A stretch of DNA of 64,000 bases from Coccinella septempunctata (taxonomy: Eukaryota; Arthropoda; Insecta; Coleoptera; Coccinellidae), in assembly GCF_907165205.1 (NCBI RefSeq), contig NC_058190.1, positions 16,500,001-16,564,000 of the forward strand, written 5' to 3'. Under the pieces are notes generated by a model, which did not search any database, had not been told where the DNA came from, and was given only the letters and a program-made list of their open reading frames with translations. Position numbers and translations under genes: made by a program. Shown one piece after another: positions 23,050 to 32,684 of the stretch. Positions within the stretch are counted from its first letter, which is position 1. Each line of letters begins with the position of its first letter.

Positions 23050-23560
23050 GTAGGAACCCTCATTATCTGAGGTCTCCGATATGGCTAAAAGTTTTTAGTT
23101 TTTTACAAAGGTGGCAAATATCAAGGAGGGAGAAAAGAACGAAAATCACCAATTATTATATAGAAAAAGTCTCACCTGATGTGATTTGCACAACCAACGA
23201 CCTTCTGATCTGGACTGTATACAACATAACACAACAAAACTCATTCACAAAACTCTCCTGACAGGACTGAGGTTATCGCACTTTTTTTTGTTTGATATAC
23301 CCTCTCCTGAGCAGTGTGGGGATTCTCACTCTCTTGAGCTCCAGACCCACTAAAAACCCTTAACTGCTTCTTCATAGGTTCCGGGCATTTTGCCTATTAA
23401 CCAATTGACTCTTATGGTTTCTGGACTCTCACACGATCATAGTCGTGTTGATAGTTGTATCTTTTATAGGTTAAGCTCTTCTTTGGTTACATTCAAATCC
23501 TTAACTGATCTCTCGATCTTCGGTGGTAGATTCTTCGTAGTTCCTCATTTGGATACAAGC

Positions 23561-25101
23561 CTACAAGTCCTTGTAGATTTGTTTGTTCCTAACAAACCAG
23601 GGTACCATCGCCATTCTAAGGAGTTCATTCTCAGTGGCCTGTATTCTCTCGATGTGTGTCTTGGCTGCAAAGCCCCATGCCGCAGATCCATATGTGAGTT
23701 GTGGTCGGGCGATAGTTTTAATCATCGTCAACTTGATGTTCTTATTCATATGACTTCTTCTGCCTATGAGTGGATAAAGTCTACTCATTGCGGCTTTTGT
23801 TTTATCAACTGCACATTTGATGTAGTTTTCCATGTTAGTCCTCTGTCAAGCTTCACTCCTAGGTATGTTGCTTCATTTTTCCATTTAACCTCTTCTCCAT
23901 CAACTTCAATATTTTCTTCCATCCTCAATCTTCTCCTTTGCAGTAATTTTGCTTGAGTCTTTCTTCCATTGATTCGGATTTTCTATTTGATGCACCATTT
24001 GAGTAAGTCATCTATGGTTTCCTGCAGTCTCTGGTGTATGTTCTCTGGGCGTCGATGTCTGAACGCTATTCCTGTGTGATCTGCGTACAAGGTGAGCATA
24101 TTTCTAGCATTCTTCGGGATATCATGAACGTATATTACGTGAAGCAGATGTCCAAGTACCGATCCTTGAGGCACTACCGCTTCCAATTGTCTAGTTTGAG
24201 AGGTTGCTCCATGTATTTTAACATAAAACTTTCTATTCCTCGGATAGTTCCTTATAATCTTGCAAAGCTTGGTCGAATATCCTGCTTTTTTTCATCTAGA
24301 TAAGGCCTTCGTGCCATACTCTATCAAAAGCTCTCTCGATATTTATCAGAACTAATCCTGTGACCTGTTTGGTCTGCATTACTTCGGTGACGTTTTCTAT
24401 GAGCCGTAGCAATTGGAGTTCAGTCGAATGTTCTCGTCGAAATCCAAATTGTTCGGGTGGAATTATCTTCAACATTTCTGTTTCCTTATTCAGCCTTAAG
24501 CGATAACACTCTCGACGATTTTTCCTAGTGCTGATAGTAGACTGATTGGTCTATAATTTTGAGGAAATTTCCGTACCTTTCCAGGTTTGTTGAAAACTAT
24601 CATTTCTGCAGTTTTCCATCTCTTTGGGTAGTACTCGGTCCTCATTACTCCGTTTGTTATAGTCGTCAACGCTGCTATTCCTTTTCTAGGCAATTTCTTC
24701 AACATATAATTCGTTATCCTATCTTCTCCCGGCGCTTTCCTGTTTTTCAATTTCATTATGATCTCTTTGATCTCTGTTGGTAAAGCCGGTTTTGAAATGA
24801 TTTCGGTTTCCGGTGGTTGCATCATCAAATTTTCGTTTGCCTCCACTTCTTCTTCTAGATCTTCATTGTCATCATCATTTCTGTTGTTTATTCTGGCTTT
24901 TCTCTCAATTGAGTCGACAAGCGCGTCGGCTTTTTCAAGTCTCGTATATACCATTCCGTTTTCTCCATGCAGTGGAGGTATAACTGTCCGTTCTCGTCGT
25001 AAGCGTTTTTGCATTTTCCATGGCGAGTTATCTATTGTATTCAGTTCCCTTATTCTCTGGTGCCATCTGTTATTACGCAGTTCTGTTAAATCATTTTTCA
25101 A
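23561..25101 (-). pseudogene. Jockey F reverse transcriptase
   Basis: The frame 25101-24496 covers the linker and fingers (NRKAPGEDRITNYMLKKLP, KFPQNYRPISLLSALGK). A frameshift follows, with EQFGFRREHST and a palm around 24340 (LVLI-like, region degenerate). The frame 24186-23983 carries VPQGSVLGHLL and YADHTGIA, in which the second catalytic aspartate is histidine. After a TAG at 23983-23985 the thumb and connection follow (23833-23561: KTKAAMSRLYPLIGRRSH, LTYGSAAWGFAAKTHIERIQATEN). Catalytically dead on sequence. Confidence 0.8.
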
Positions 25102-25481
25102 TATCTGACTATGCTTATTCAGTTTCTTCTTGCCTTCTTCTCTTTTTGTTGTTCTGTGTATTTTTCTGAGTCTTCTGTTTTTTTTATAAGTTCCTTTATA
25201 TCCCTTGGCGTATCTCCATGTGAATGTTTCGGAATTGGTTTCCTTACTCTGTTGGTGCTTTCTTCATGGGCTTCTTTTATTCGATTTATAATTTTTCAAC
25301 TGCTTCATCTAATTCATCCCGGGTGTTTATTTGGGGAATTTCCGTGATTTTCTCCTGAAGTAAATTCTTATATTTCTTCCAGTCCGTGCGATCCTTGGTT
25401 TGTGTCTCTACTTCGTTTCTTGGGCCATGTCCCACTATGAATTCTATGGGATTGTGGTCTGAAGTTCCGTGTTCTATTGGA

Positions 25482-25875
25482 TCAATGCTGATTTCTCATT
25501 AAGAAAATGTCCAGTACATCGGGAAGTCCATTTACTCTTGGTATGTAGGTCGGTATATCAGGTCCTATCACAACTGCATTGAGTTTTTCAGCATAAATCT
25601 TCAGTCTTCTCCCGTTGGTATTTTCCACCCTACTGTTCCATTCCTGCGATTTGCAGTTAAGACCACCTATTATGATTTTCGGGTGTCTTCCTTCTAGTAG
25701 AATTTTTAGATCCTCTTCCAGCATGTCCTTATCCGGTGATTTATTATTCGAACTAATCTTCACTTGTCCTCGATTGGTGTTCACAATAATCGATATTGCT
25801 TCTACTTCTTGAGCATTGAATATTTGGTCGAAATGGTGATCCATATTCCTTCTAGCCAGTATAGCAACGCCGCCT
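25482..25875 (-). pseudogene. Jockey F endonuclease, distal half
   Basis: APE-type endonuclease C-terminal half, starting with the GGVAILARRN codons right after the LINE G insertion site. It contains ISIIVNTNRG, IIIGGLNCKSQEWNS and NGRRLKIYAEKLNAVVIGP, and ends with LPDVLDIFLMRNQH before a stop at 25482. The usual GGDFN/NAKH block reads GGLNCKS, so the metal-site aspartate is replaced. Continuous with 29572-29375 if LINE G is removed. Confidence 0.75.
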
Positions 25876-26028
25876 GTGTTTATTTATTTATTTATTTATT
25901 TAAACGGTACAACCATTTTACATGATAACGAGAAATAATGCACAATAATAAAACAACAAAAATAACACAGCTCAGCTGAAGGCCCAGAAAACACAAAAAA
26001 AAAATGAACATTGTTTTTTTTTTTTTTT

Positions 26029-28953
26029 TCAACAATCATTGAAATATCTTTTGATAGCGAATAGGGACTCATTCAGCAAATCCAAACCCGATTCATTAGA
26101 TGCTCTCATTGCCCTATCCACCGGGTTGTTATAAGAATAGTTCCTGGAATGAAACTCAGGTACGAAAAAATTTCTATGACGCAAATTAACATTTACTGCA
26201 TTAATATTCAATCTTTCCAATAGATAGGGACAATCAATGAGGTCATTAAGGAGCTTATAAACAAACATTATCCCGAAATTTTTTCTTCGTTCGTGAAGAG
26301 GTTTCAAGGATAAGCCGGACATCAATAAACCATAGTCAATTTCACTCGACGGAATGCCCCGCTTATATCCTATCCACCTCAAAAACTTTTTCTGTACCCT
26401 CTCAATATTATCACTGTGGACCTGGTAGTATGGTGACCAAACGGTAGAGCAGTACTCCAAAATGCTCCTGACGTTAGCTACATATATGTTTTTTATAGCA
26501 TCGATGTCATTAAAATCTTTTGTATTCCGTTTAACAAAACCCAGCATTCTGAAAGCTTTACGAATGGTTAAATTGATATGGGAAACAAAATCAAGCTTGG
26601 AATCGAAGTAGACACCCAGATCCCTTATAACCTCTACCCCATCCAAAAGTTGCCCCGAAATATAGTAACTGAACTCAATTGGGGACCAACCCCTGAAGAA
26701 ACGCATAACTTTACACTTGGTTATGTTCAGTTTCATTTCGTTCTTAACACACCAACACATCAATGCATCCAAGTCGGCTTGTATCAGTGAGCAATCTAAA
26801 TAGCTAATAATCTCCCGAAAAAGCTTCAGGTCATCGGCGAACAATAAAAAAGAGCAGTATGATAAAACCTCGTATACATCATTGATAAATAATAAAAACA
26901 ACAGAGGAGACAGAGAAGAACCCTGAGGCAACCCAGATATTGCTTCAAACTCTCCAGAACAAATATCGAAAATCTTCACCCTCAATTTGTTGCCTTTAAT
27001 TCTGTCAACCAACCAACTTAACAGCTGTCCTCTCACCCCAAGTGCTTCGATTTTCAATTTGAAGATCCAATGGGCCACTCTATCATAGGCCTTAGAAAAG
27101 TCGGTATAAACGGAGTCCACCTGGTGTCCTCTCTCTAGCGCTCCACACAACCCATCAACATAAACCAGAAGATTAGTTGTGGTAGACCTTCTCGAAACGA
27201 AACCATGCTGTTCATTAATTATAATCTGCTTAAACATTGGAGTTAACTTGGACGTAACTATAGAGTCCAGTATGTTACTGCTATCCCCGGACTTAAAAAC
27301 TGGTAGAACATAGCTGTGTTTCCAACATGAGGGGTACGCCCCCGAAGCTAACGATAAGTTGAAAAAGGACCAAATGGGAACCAAAAGAGAATCCCTACAA
27401 CTCTTCAAGAATAAGGCGGACAAATTGTCAGGACCAGAATCGGTTCGACTCGAGAGAGCCATCAGTTGATTCCGGACGTCATCTAAGGAACAAGGGCAAT
27501 TAAAGACGTCCACTGTATTGTCCGCGACAAAAGATATATCCCTGGCTGGTGAATTTACATAAATCCCGGAGAAATTCAACCGAAACAACTCCGCAATATC
27601 CCCATCAGAATCAGCAACAACACCATTTAAATACATAGAAGAAGGAAATCCTTTTTCAGTTTTTCGATCGTTGATGAACTTCCAGAAAAACTTAGGATCA
27701 GAGTTGATAGAATGTTGTACTGTATTCAGATATTCGGTATAACAAGATTCTGATAAGGTTCTACATTTATCTCTTAAAAGAGAAAAAATATGGTAATCTT
27801 CTTCTCTGCCAAATTTCTTGTACCTTTTGTGTGCGTCTTTCTTTTTGAATATTAAAGTTTTCAGCTCTAATGAAAACCAGCAAGGGAATGAATAAGATCT
27901 GGACACTTTTTTAGGGACATATAAGTCAATACCTCCCATAATAATCCCGTAAAATTTCTCAGCGAACAAATCAACATCCACAATATTGAAGAAAACATCA
28001 TCCCAATGAATACTACTGAAAAAGTTGTTTAATGATTCATAATCAGCGTTCTTGTAGTCAAAAAATGTAAACAACGGTTTACTTAAATTGGATCTGTTAT
28101 AGGTAAGAATTTCAAAATATAACGCTGGATGGTGTTTATCACAAGGAACTAAATGTTCGTCGGCTGGTTCCACTTTGATAGATTCCAATGATGTACAAAT
28201 TATATCGAGTAAAACATTATTAGAATTGAATACTTCGTTGACCTGTCGCAAATTTAAAAAAGACAAGAAATTCCACAAGAACATCTGTTTACTTGATAAA
28301 CAAACAGATTCATACTTCGATTCTGAACAGTCCCAACACATGCCCGGCAGATTAAAGTCGCCACAACACAGCACGTCAAACTCGTCATATTTATCCAGCA
28401 AGTTTTCAATATCTTCCCCATATTTTTCATACGAAGTTAAATCACTACAGGGAGGAAAATAGACAACTGATAACAACAATGACAAATTACCATAATTAAC
28501 TTTAACAATTACATGCTCCAAATCATCAAATTCGGGAAGTAAAATTCGGGAAGCTGCCCTTTTATGAACAGCCACCAGAACTCCACCCCCTGTCTTTTTA
28601 TCGCTGGTGAATGAATCCCTATCCTTACGATATACTGAATATCTATCATCAAATAACTCAGAATTGGCAATATTAGATGATAACCAAGTTTCTGTCAACA
28701 AAATAATATCGAAATTGTACAAAGATAAAGATTTATAGAAATTAATAGTTTTAGTTTTAAGTCCCCTAACATTTTGATAATAACATGAGATTACATTGCC
28801 TAAACTATCGCATGTAATCTCCAATTTGGAGTTAATACCAATACTGGGTAAATTTCTTTTATGATTGGATACTCCGAAATGGACGAACGGTAATTCCCTC
28901 CGGCCACATCTTCGCGTCCAGAAGTTCCTCCGAAGAGACCATTTTACTGCCAA
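26029..28953 (-). CDS. LINE G ORF2: endonuclease and reverse transcriptase, 974 codons
   Basis: An open frame encoding an APE-type endonuclease (YYQNVRGLKTK, LLTETWLSS, CCGDFNLPG, about residues 60-290) and a reverse transcriptase (about 480-800). The polymerase has VYTDFSKAYDRVAH, GLPQGSSLSPLLFLLF and LLFADDLKLF, so both aspartate boxes are intact, followed by a thumb and connection (LEYCSTVWSPY, IERVQKKFLRWIGY). The usual NYR-P/G-I block is missing: the frame goes from FKSGDSSNI straight to LDSIVTSKL, an apparent in-frame deletion of about 15 residues. The first codon shown is TTG; the frame opens after a TGA near 28984, overlaps the end of ORF1, and no early ATG is seen. Confidence 0.85.
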   Translation of the reverse strand: MAVKWSLRRNFWTRRCGRRELPFVHFGVSNHKRNLPSIGINSKLEITCDSLGNVISCYYQNVRGLKTKTINFYKSLSLYNFDIILLTETWLSSNIANSELFDDRYSVYRKDRDSFTSDKKTGGGVLVAVHKRAASRILLPEFDDLEHVIVKVNYGNLSLLLSVVYFPPCSDLTSYEKYGEDIENLLDKYDEFDVLCCGDFNLPGMCWDCSESKYESVCLSSKQMFLWNFLSFLNLRQVNEVFNSNNVLLDIICTSLESIKVEPADEHLVPCDKHHPALYFEILTYNRSNLSKPLFTFFDYKNADYESLNNFFSSIHWDDVFFNIVDVDLFAEKFYGIIMGGIDLYVPKKVSRSYSFPCWFSLELKTLIFKKKDAHKRYKKFGREEDYHIFSLLRDKCRTLSESCYTEYLNTVQHSINSDPKFFWKFINDRKTEKGFPSSMYLNGVVADSDGDIAELFRLNFSGIYVNSPARDISFVADNTVDVFNCPCSLDDVRNQLMALSSRTDSGPDNLSALFLKSCRDSLLVPIWSFFNLSLASGAYPSCWKHSYVLPVFKSGDSSNILDSIVTSKLTPMFKQIIINEQHGFVSRRSTTTNLLVYVDGLCGALERGHQVDSVYTDFSKAYDRVAHWIFKLKIEALGVRGQLLSWLVDRIKGNKLRVKIFDICSGEFEAISGLPQGSSLSPLLFLLFINDVYEVLSYCSFLLFADDLKLFREIISYLDCSLIQADLDALMCWCVKNEMKLNITKCKVMRFFRGWSPIEFSYYISGQLLDGVEVIRDLGVYFDSKLDFVSHINLTIRKAFRMLGFVKRNTKDFNDIDAIKNIYVANVRSILEYCSTVWSPYYQVHSDNIERVQKKFLRWIGYKRGIPSSEIDYGLLMSGLSLKPLHERRKNFGIMFVYKLLNDLIDCPYLLERLNINAVNVNLRHRNFFVPEFHSRNYSYNNPVDRAMRASNESGLDLLNESLFAIKRYFNDC

Positions 28954-29369
28954 ATTTAAATGATTTCCTCCTGCTTTTAGACTTCAGGTCGAAACACAAG
29001 AACTCCTTATCTGGCCATTTTTCTTTGCCATAGGCCAAAACACTTGACTCGGTAGTAGCATCAGACAGTCCACCAATCCAGATCCAGTTTCTTCCTTCTG
29101 GGGCAGCCTGTAGAAGCGGGTTGGTTGTTCCCTTACCCTTGATTAATTCATTCTTAGAATTAGCGAATGAATGCGAAGCATTTATAGTTACCGGAATATT
29201 CTGAGTGTCGGCTGGCTTCTCAGCTATACCTTGTCCATCTTTTCGAAATTTGGACTTGTTAGCTTGTTTAGTCCTTTTGTCCTTCCATGCACTCGATGTA
29301 GCCTCCTCAGTTGGATCAGCGGTCTTCGTCCCATTTATCATTGAAACGCTTATAGATTGAGTAGATAGA
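28859..29369 (-). pseudogene. LINE G ORF1, 5'-truncated
   Basis: The C-terminal 170 or so codons of ORF1, joined at its 5' side to jockey endonuclease codons by the insertion. The end has WIWIGGLSDATTESSVLAYG, LKSKSRRKSFKFG and LLDAKMWPEGITVRPFRS. This resembles the C-terminal domain of ORF1 proteins of CR1-like insect LINEs (SxFKVG...WPxGVxVRxF). The terminal TAA is at 28859-28861, inside the ORF2 frame. The amino half is lost. Confidence 0.7.
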
Positions 29370-29679
29370 GTGTTGTTAGGTCTATCATTTCTGTAGATAT
29401 CGTAATTGGGAAATGCTATCCGAACGTTGCGGTTAAGTTTTGTTACTTGGAAAGCTATGACATCCGGTCTCTTCTCTTCAATCACTTCTTCGAATTCGGG
29501 TCTGCGGGCTCTCAATCCTTCGACGTTTCAAGAGACGATTATGAGATTGTACTTTATCGTCATATCAGCCATTAAATATTCTTAATAATTGGCTGCATCT
29601 TCTTCTCAATCTCTTTCTCCAGATTCTGCATCATCGTGCTGAGGAGGTTCTTCGTGAACTTATCCACTTCCTCAGTGAT

Positions 29680-30968
29680 TCAAGCAATTTCTTTCCTGGT
29701 TTCGGCTTTTTTGACGGTTTTTGCCTTTTCCGTCTTTTTCTCTGGTTTCTTCGTCTCTTTGACTGCTTTGGTTGCAGTTTCCTGGGGTTTCTTCACTTCC
29801 GAAGAATTTTGGGCTGGCTTCGGAGAATTTTGTGTTGGCCTCGAGCTGGTTTGGTTCGATCTTGGCGATCTCTTGTTCTTTCTTGTAATCAATTTCCATT
29901 CGCTACATGCCTTGTAGCTGGCTGGATGACCTTGTTTTCCACAAAGGACGCAAGAAGCATTACGTTCGTCATTCTCCCTGGTAAGCGTACAATCTTTGAA
30001 GCTGTGATTACCGGAGCATTTCACGCACCTCCATGAGAATGTGCATTTGCTCTGGGCATGTCCATACCGTTGACAACGATAGCACTGTCCAGGCCCTGCG
30101 GTCCTTCTTTTTGGTTCGACAACACAATTCATGTTGTACAGCTTCTTGATTTCGAATACGCCCTTATTCTGGGTTTTTACCAGTAGTAAGGGCATTGGCT
30201 TCTTAGTAATGAGGTCATCCTTATGACCTCGGCATCCTCGGATTCCTTGATCCTTGAGGTCCTCAAGGATCGTAGGAATATCTGCATCTATCGGTAGGTA
30301 TTTCACTACCGCATAAATTTTCCTCTCCTCCTCTCGTTGGAGAGTGTAAAACTCTCTGTTGATTTTTTGGAGGAATTCAGTCATACTTCGGTGATCTTGT
30401 GGGGTTTGTGAGACGATCCTAATTCCGTCCTTCACAGTTGTCGCTCTGCTATAGTTAATGCCGTTTCGCATTAACGCGTTTGAAATTGACGTCCATTCTG
30501 ACGTACCTCTCAGGGTGACTGGGGGGGGAATTTTTTTCTCTCCTCCACTGGAGTGGTTTTCTGTGGGGCTGGGGTTTCCAAGAATCTTTATTTGTTCAAG
30601 TCTTCATTGGACGAGGAGCTATCTTTTTTCACTCTTTTGGCGGGTGGGGAAATTTTGTTTTGAGAGATTTTGACCACCTCCATCTTCTGTTTTCGAACCG
30701 GTAAGGTCACTTCTTGGACATTTTTGGAAACAATGTTCTCTTTGAGTGCTTTGGAGTAAGGACTTTCCTTATTGCCCTCCTGCAACTCGAGCCTCTCCCT
30801 GAGATTTTTTATCTCAGTCACTAAGCTAGATACGCATCTATCTAGCTCCTTCACCCTCGCTCTTAAACTTGCGTTCTCCTTTTTCAAAATATCGTGTCCG
30901 GACACGACATAATCGATTTCTAACGCGTCTTCTTCCATTACGGAATCGCAGTCTGAATGGTCAGACAT
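29680..30968 (-). pseudogene. Jockey F ORF1 (gag-like, three zinc knuckles)
   Basis: ORF1 in two frames. 30968-30588 begins MSDHSDCDSVMEEDALEID with a coiled coil (ILKKENASLRARVKELDRCV) and the SSSSNED patch. After a frameshift, 30471-29680 encodes the domain before the knuckles (YAVVKYLPIDADIPTILEDL) and three knuckles: CYRCQRYGHAQSKC, CVKCSGNHSFKDC and CVLCGKQGHPASYKAC. A lysine/proline-rich tail follows. Expected to bind element RNA; broken by the frameshift. Confidence 0.85.
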
Positions 30969-31318
30969 TTTAAAATCTAATGTACAATTACTATACTACT
31001 CAAAGCAATTTGAAATGAAAATTTTCAAGACGAAAAAGAAAAATATATCTCATGCATTAAAACAAAACGACTCATCAAAAATTTTTTACGCTATGAGAAA
31101 AATCAGTAAACAGATACGAAAAATGAGCTCACCTGATGCTTTCTGCAGAACCAACGATCTAGACAGATCTGGACTCTGGCAGATGAACACAGACTTTGAA
31201 ATTTTAACGAATTAAAATTCCGAAGTGGGCACTTTCACTTCGACTTTCTCTTCAACTTTCACTTTTACAGCTCACGTCTGCTCCTGTCAAGATCTCACTC
31301 GACACTGTATCGCACTGG
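30969..31318 (-). other. Jockey F 5' UTR
   Basis: Non-coding leader of jockey F, from the element start near 31318 (CAGTGCGATAC on the - strand) to the ORF1 ATG. Closely related leaders precede ORF1 in jockey H (41286-41691) and jockey J (45838-46236). It likely carries the internal promoter known for jockey elements, but I cannot point to specific motifs. Confidence 0.6.
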
Positions 31319-31591
31319 CTTTTTTTTTGGTGTAGCAGGGGGAAAATCTGCAAGTCAGACGAACCACCCTCTCCTGAGGAGGAACAAGTGTGGGGATTCT
31401 CACTCTCCTTAGCTCGAGACCCACTAGAAAAACCTTAAATGCTTCTAGAATTTTGGTTCCGGGCATTTGCCTATAAACCGTTCATCTCTTAGTCGGTTTT
31501 CTTCTCGCACACTATCGTGCTGGGATTTATGTGTTTATCCTCTATTGGATTAACACTTTATTGAATTTTTCAATAAGTTTCTGTTGTTATT

Positions 31592-32566
31592 TTAATCTCT
31601 TTTGAATTGATCTCTTGGTCTCCTTCGGTAAATTCGCATTCCCCTTTTGTCTTCCTCTGGGTCGTAGTCCACTAGTCTCCTGAGTTCTTGATTCGGATGG
31701 TTTTTCGTTGTTTCGAATAATTTCTTTGTAGCTTGTTTATTTTGGAATCCCTCTGTAATGTATTCTGTGAGCCTTAATAATTGTTGCTCTGTTGAATGCT
31801 CTCTTCTGAATCCGAACTGTTCTGGTGGTATAAGTTTAAGATTTTCGGTTTCCTCATTTAGCCTCGTGGCGATAATTCTTTCTACTACTTTTCCTAACGC
31901 CGACAGTAGACTTATCGGTCTGTAGTTTTGTGGGAACTTCTTCTCTTTGAATGGTTTATTGAACACTATGACTTCCGCTGTTTTCCATTTTTCTGGGTAG
32001 TGTTCTGTCCTCATAATTCCATTCGCGATATTTGTTAGAACGGCTATACCTTTTCTAGGTAATTTCTTTAATATAACATTCGTTATTTTATCGCTTCCGG
32101 TAGCTTTCCTTCTTCTTCAAACTTCTAATTATTTCAGATATCGATTGAAATTTATTCATGGAGGATTCTGCATCTCTTCATAAACTTTTTAGGGTTTTCA
32201 CTCCCAAGTGCAAGAATTTACGCAGGAGCAAATCGTTGATTTCATTTTTAATTGATTTTGTTTCAGAGATTGGGAGTGAAAACCCTAAAAAGTTCATAAA
32301 GAGATTCTAATTATTTCCCTGATTTCATTTGGCGATGTTGGCTTGTCTATTTCAGCAGTCGCTAGTAATTCATCCATTTCTTAATCATTTTCTTCAACCA
32401 GTTCTTCCAAATCTTCATTATCGTCGTCTATCCTGTAATTCATTCTCGATTCTCGTTCGATCGAGTCCGCCAATGCATCTGCCTTATCAGTATTGGTATA
32501 CGCCATTCCCCTTTCTCCGTGTAGGGGTGGAATTTTAGTCTTTTCTCCTCGTAGGCTTTTTTGCAT
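31592..32566 (-). pseudogene. Jockey H reverse transcriptase remnant
   Basis: Contains the linker (EKTKIPPLHGERGMAY, 32566-32381), then element Z copy 2, then NYRPISLLSALGKVVERI and EQFGFRREHSTEQQLL. After FQNKQAT the polymerase palm, with both catalytic aspartate boxes, is missing and the frame continues in the C-terminal region (LFETTKNHPNQELRRLVDY) to 31592. This is an internally deleted and inactive copy. Confidence 0.8.
32136..32304. mobile_element. Short palindromic element Z, copy 2
   Basis: A 169-bp insertion in the jockey H reverse transcriptase, flanked by a 13-bp duplication TTCTAATTATTTC (32123-32135 and 32305-32317). Its two arms (AACTTTTTAGGGTTTTCACTC and its complement) form a long hairpin. 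Relative to copy 1, the segment between the arms (GTGCAAGAATTTACGCAGG on this strand) is inverted. Non-coding. Confidence 0.7.
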
Positions 32567-32684
32567 TCTCCATGCAGAATGATCGATTGCATTCAGTTCT
32601 TGAAACCTTTTGTTCCGTTAGCTTGTTCTTAGATCTTTCAGGGCATTTTTCAGAACTTGGCTATGGCGGTTGAGGTTCCTTCTA

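Larger units (their letters stand above)
21016..23281 (-). mobile_element. Jockey element E (5' end intact, 3' truncated)
   Basis: A - strand jockey element whose 5' end (GTGCGATAACC, read on the - strand from 23281) directly abuts the poly(A) of jockey F. ORF1 runs 23049-21768 and is split by a short palindromic element. The endonuclease starts at 21439 (IISWNINGINTRKAEIEEII) and breaks after TYRT. The 3' portion jumps by internal deletion from EFSIETLEDGT to the FPQN codons of the reverse transcriptase at 21016, where LINE C's tail is joined. Confidence 0.8.
25881..29369 (-). mobile_element. LINE G (CR1-group-like) inserted in jockey F
   Basis: A 3489-bp insertion with a TTTA-repeat 3' tail (25881-25901 on the + strand) and a 5-bp target duplication GTGTT (25876-25880 and 29370-29374). 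Excision of the element and one GTGTT restores the jockey endonuclease codons RPNNTGG. It holds a 5'-truncated ORF1 (29370-28859) and a long ORF2 (28953-26029). It is the best-preserved LINE in the window and therefore probably one of the more recent insertions. Confidence 0.9.
23282..31318 (-). mobile_element. Jockey element F (near full length, interrupted by LINE G)
   Basis: A - strand jockey element with 5' UTR (31318-30969), ORF1 (30968-29680), endonuclease (29572 to 29370 and 25880-25482), reverse transcriptase (about 25101-23983) and C-terminal region (to about 23340). Its 3' poly(A) is read as T's at 23282-23289. Its 3' tail joins jockey E's 5' end and its 5' end meets jockey H's tail. 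Defects include SWN to S*N in the endonuclease (29528-29530), a YADD to YADH change in the polymerase and a stop after KWCIK (23983-23985). LINE G splits the endonuclease. Confidence 0.85.
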
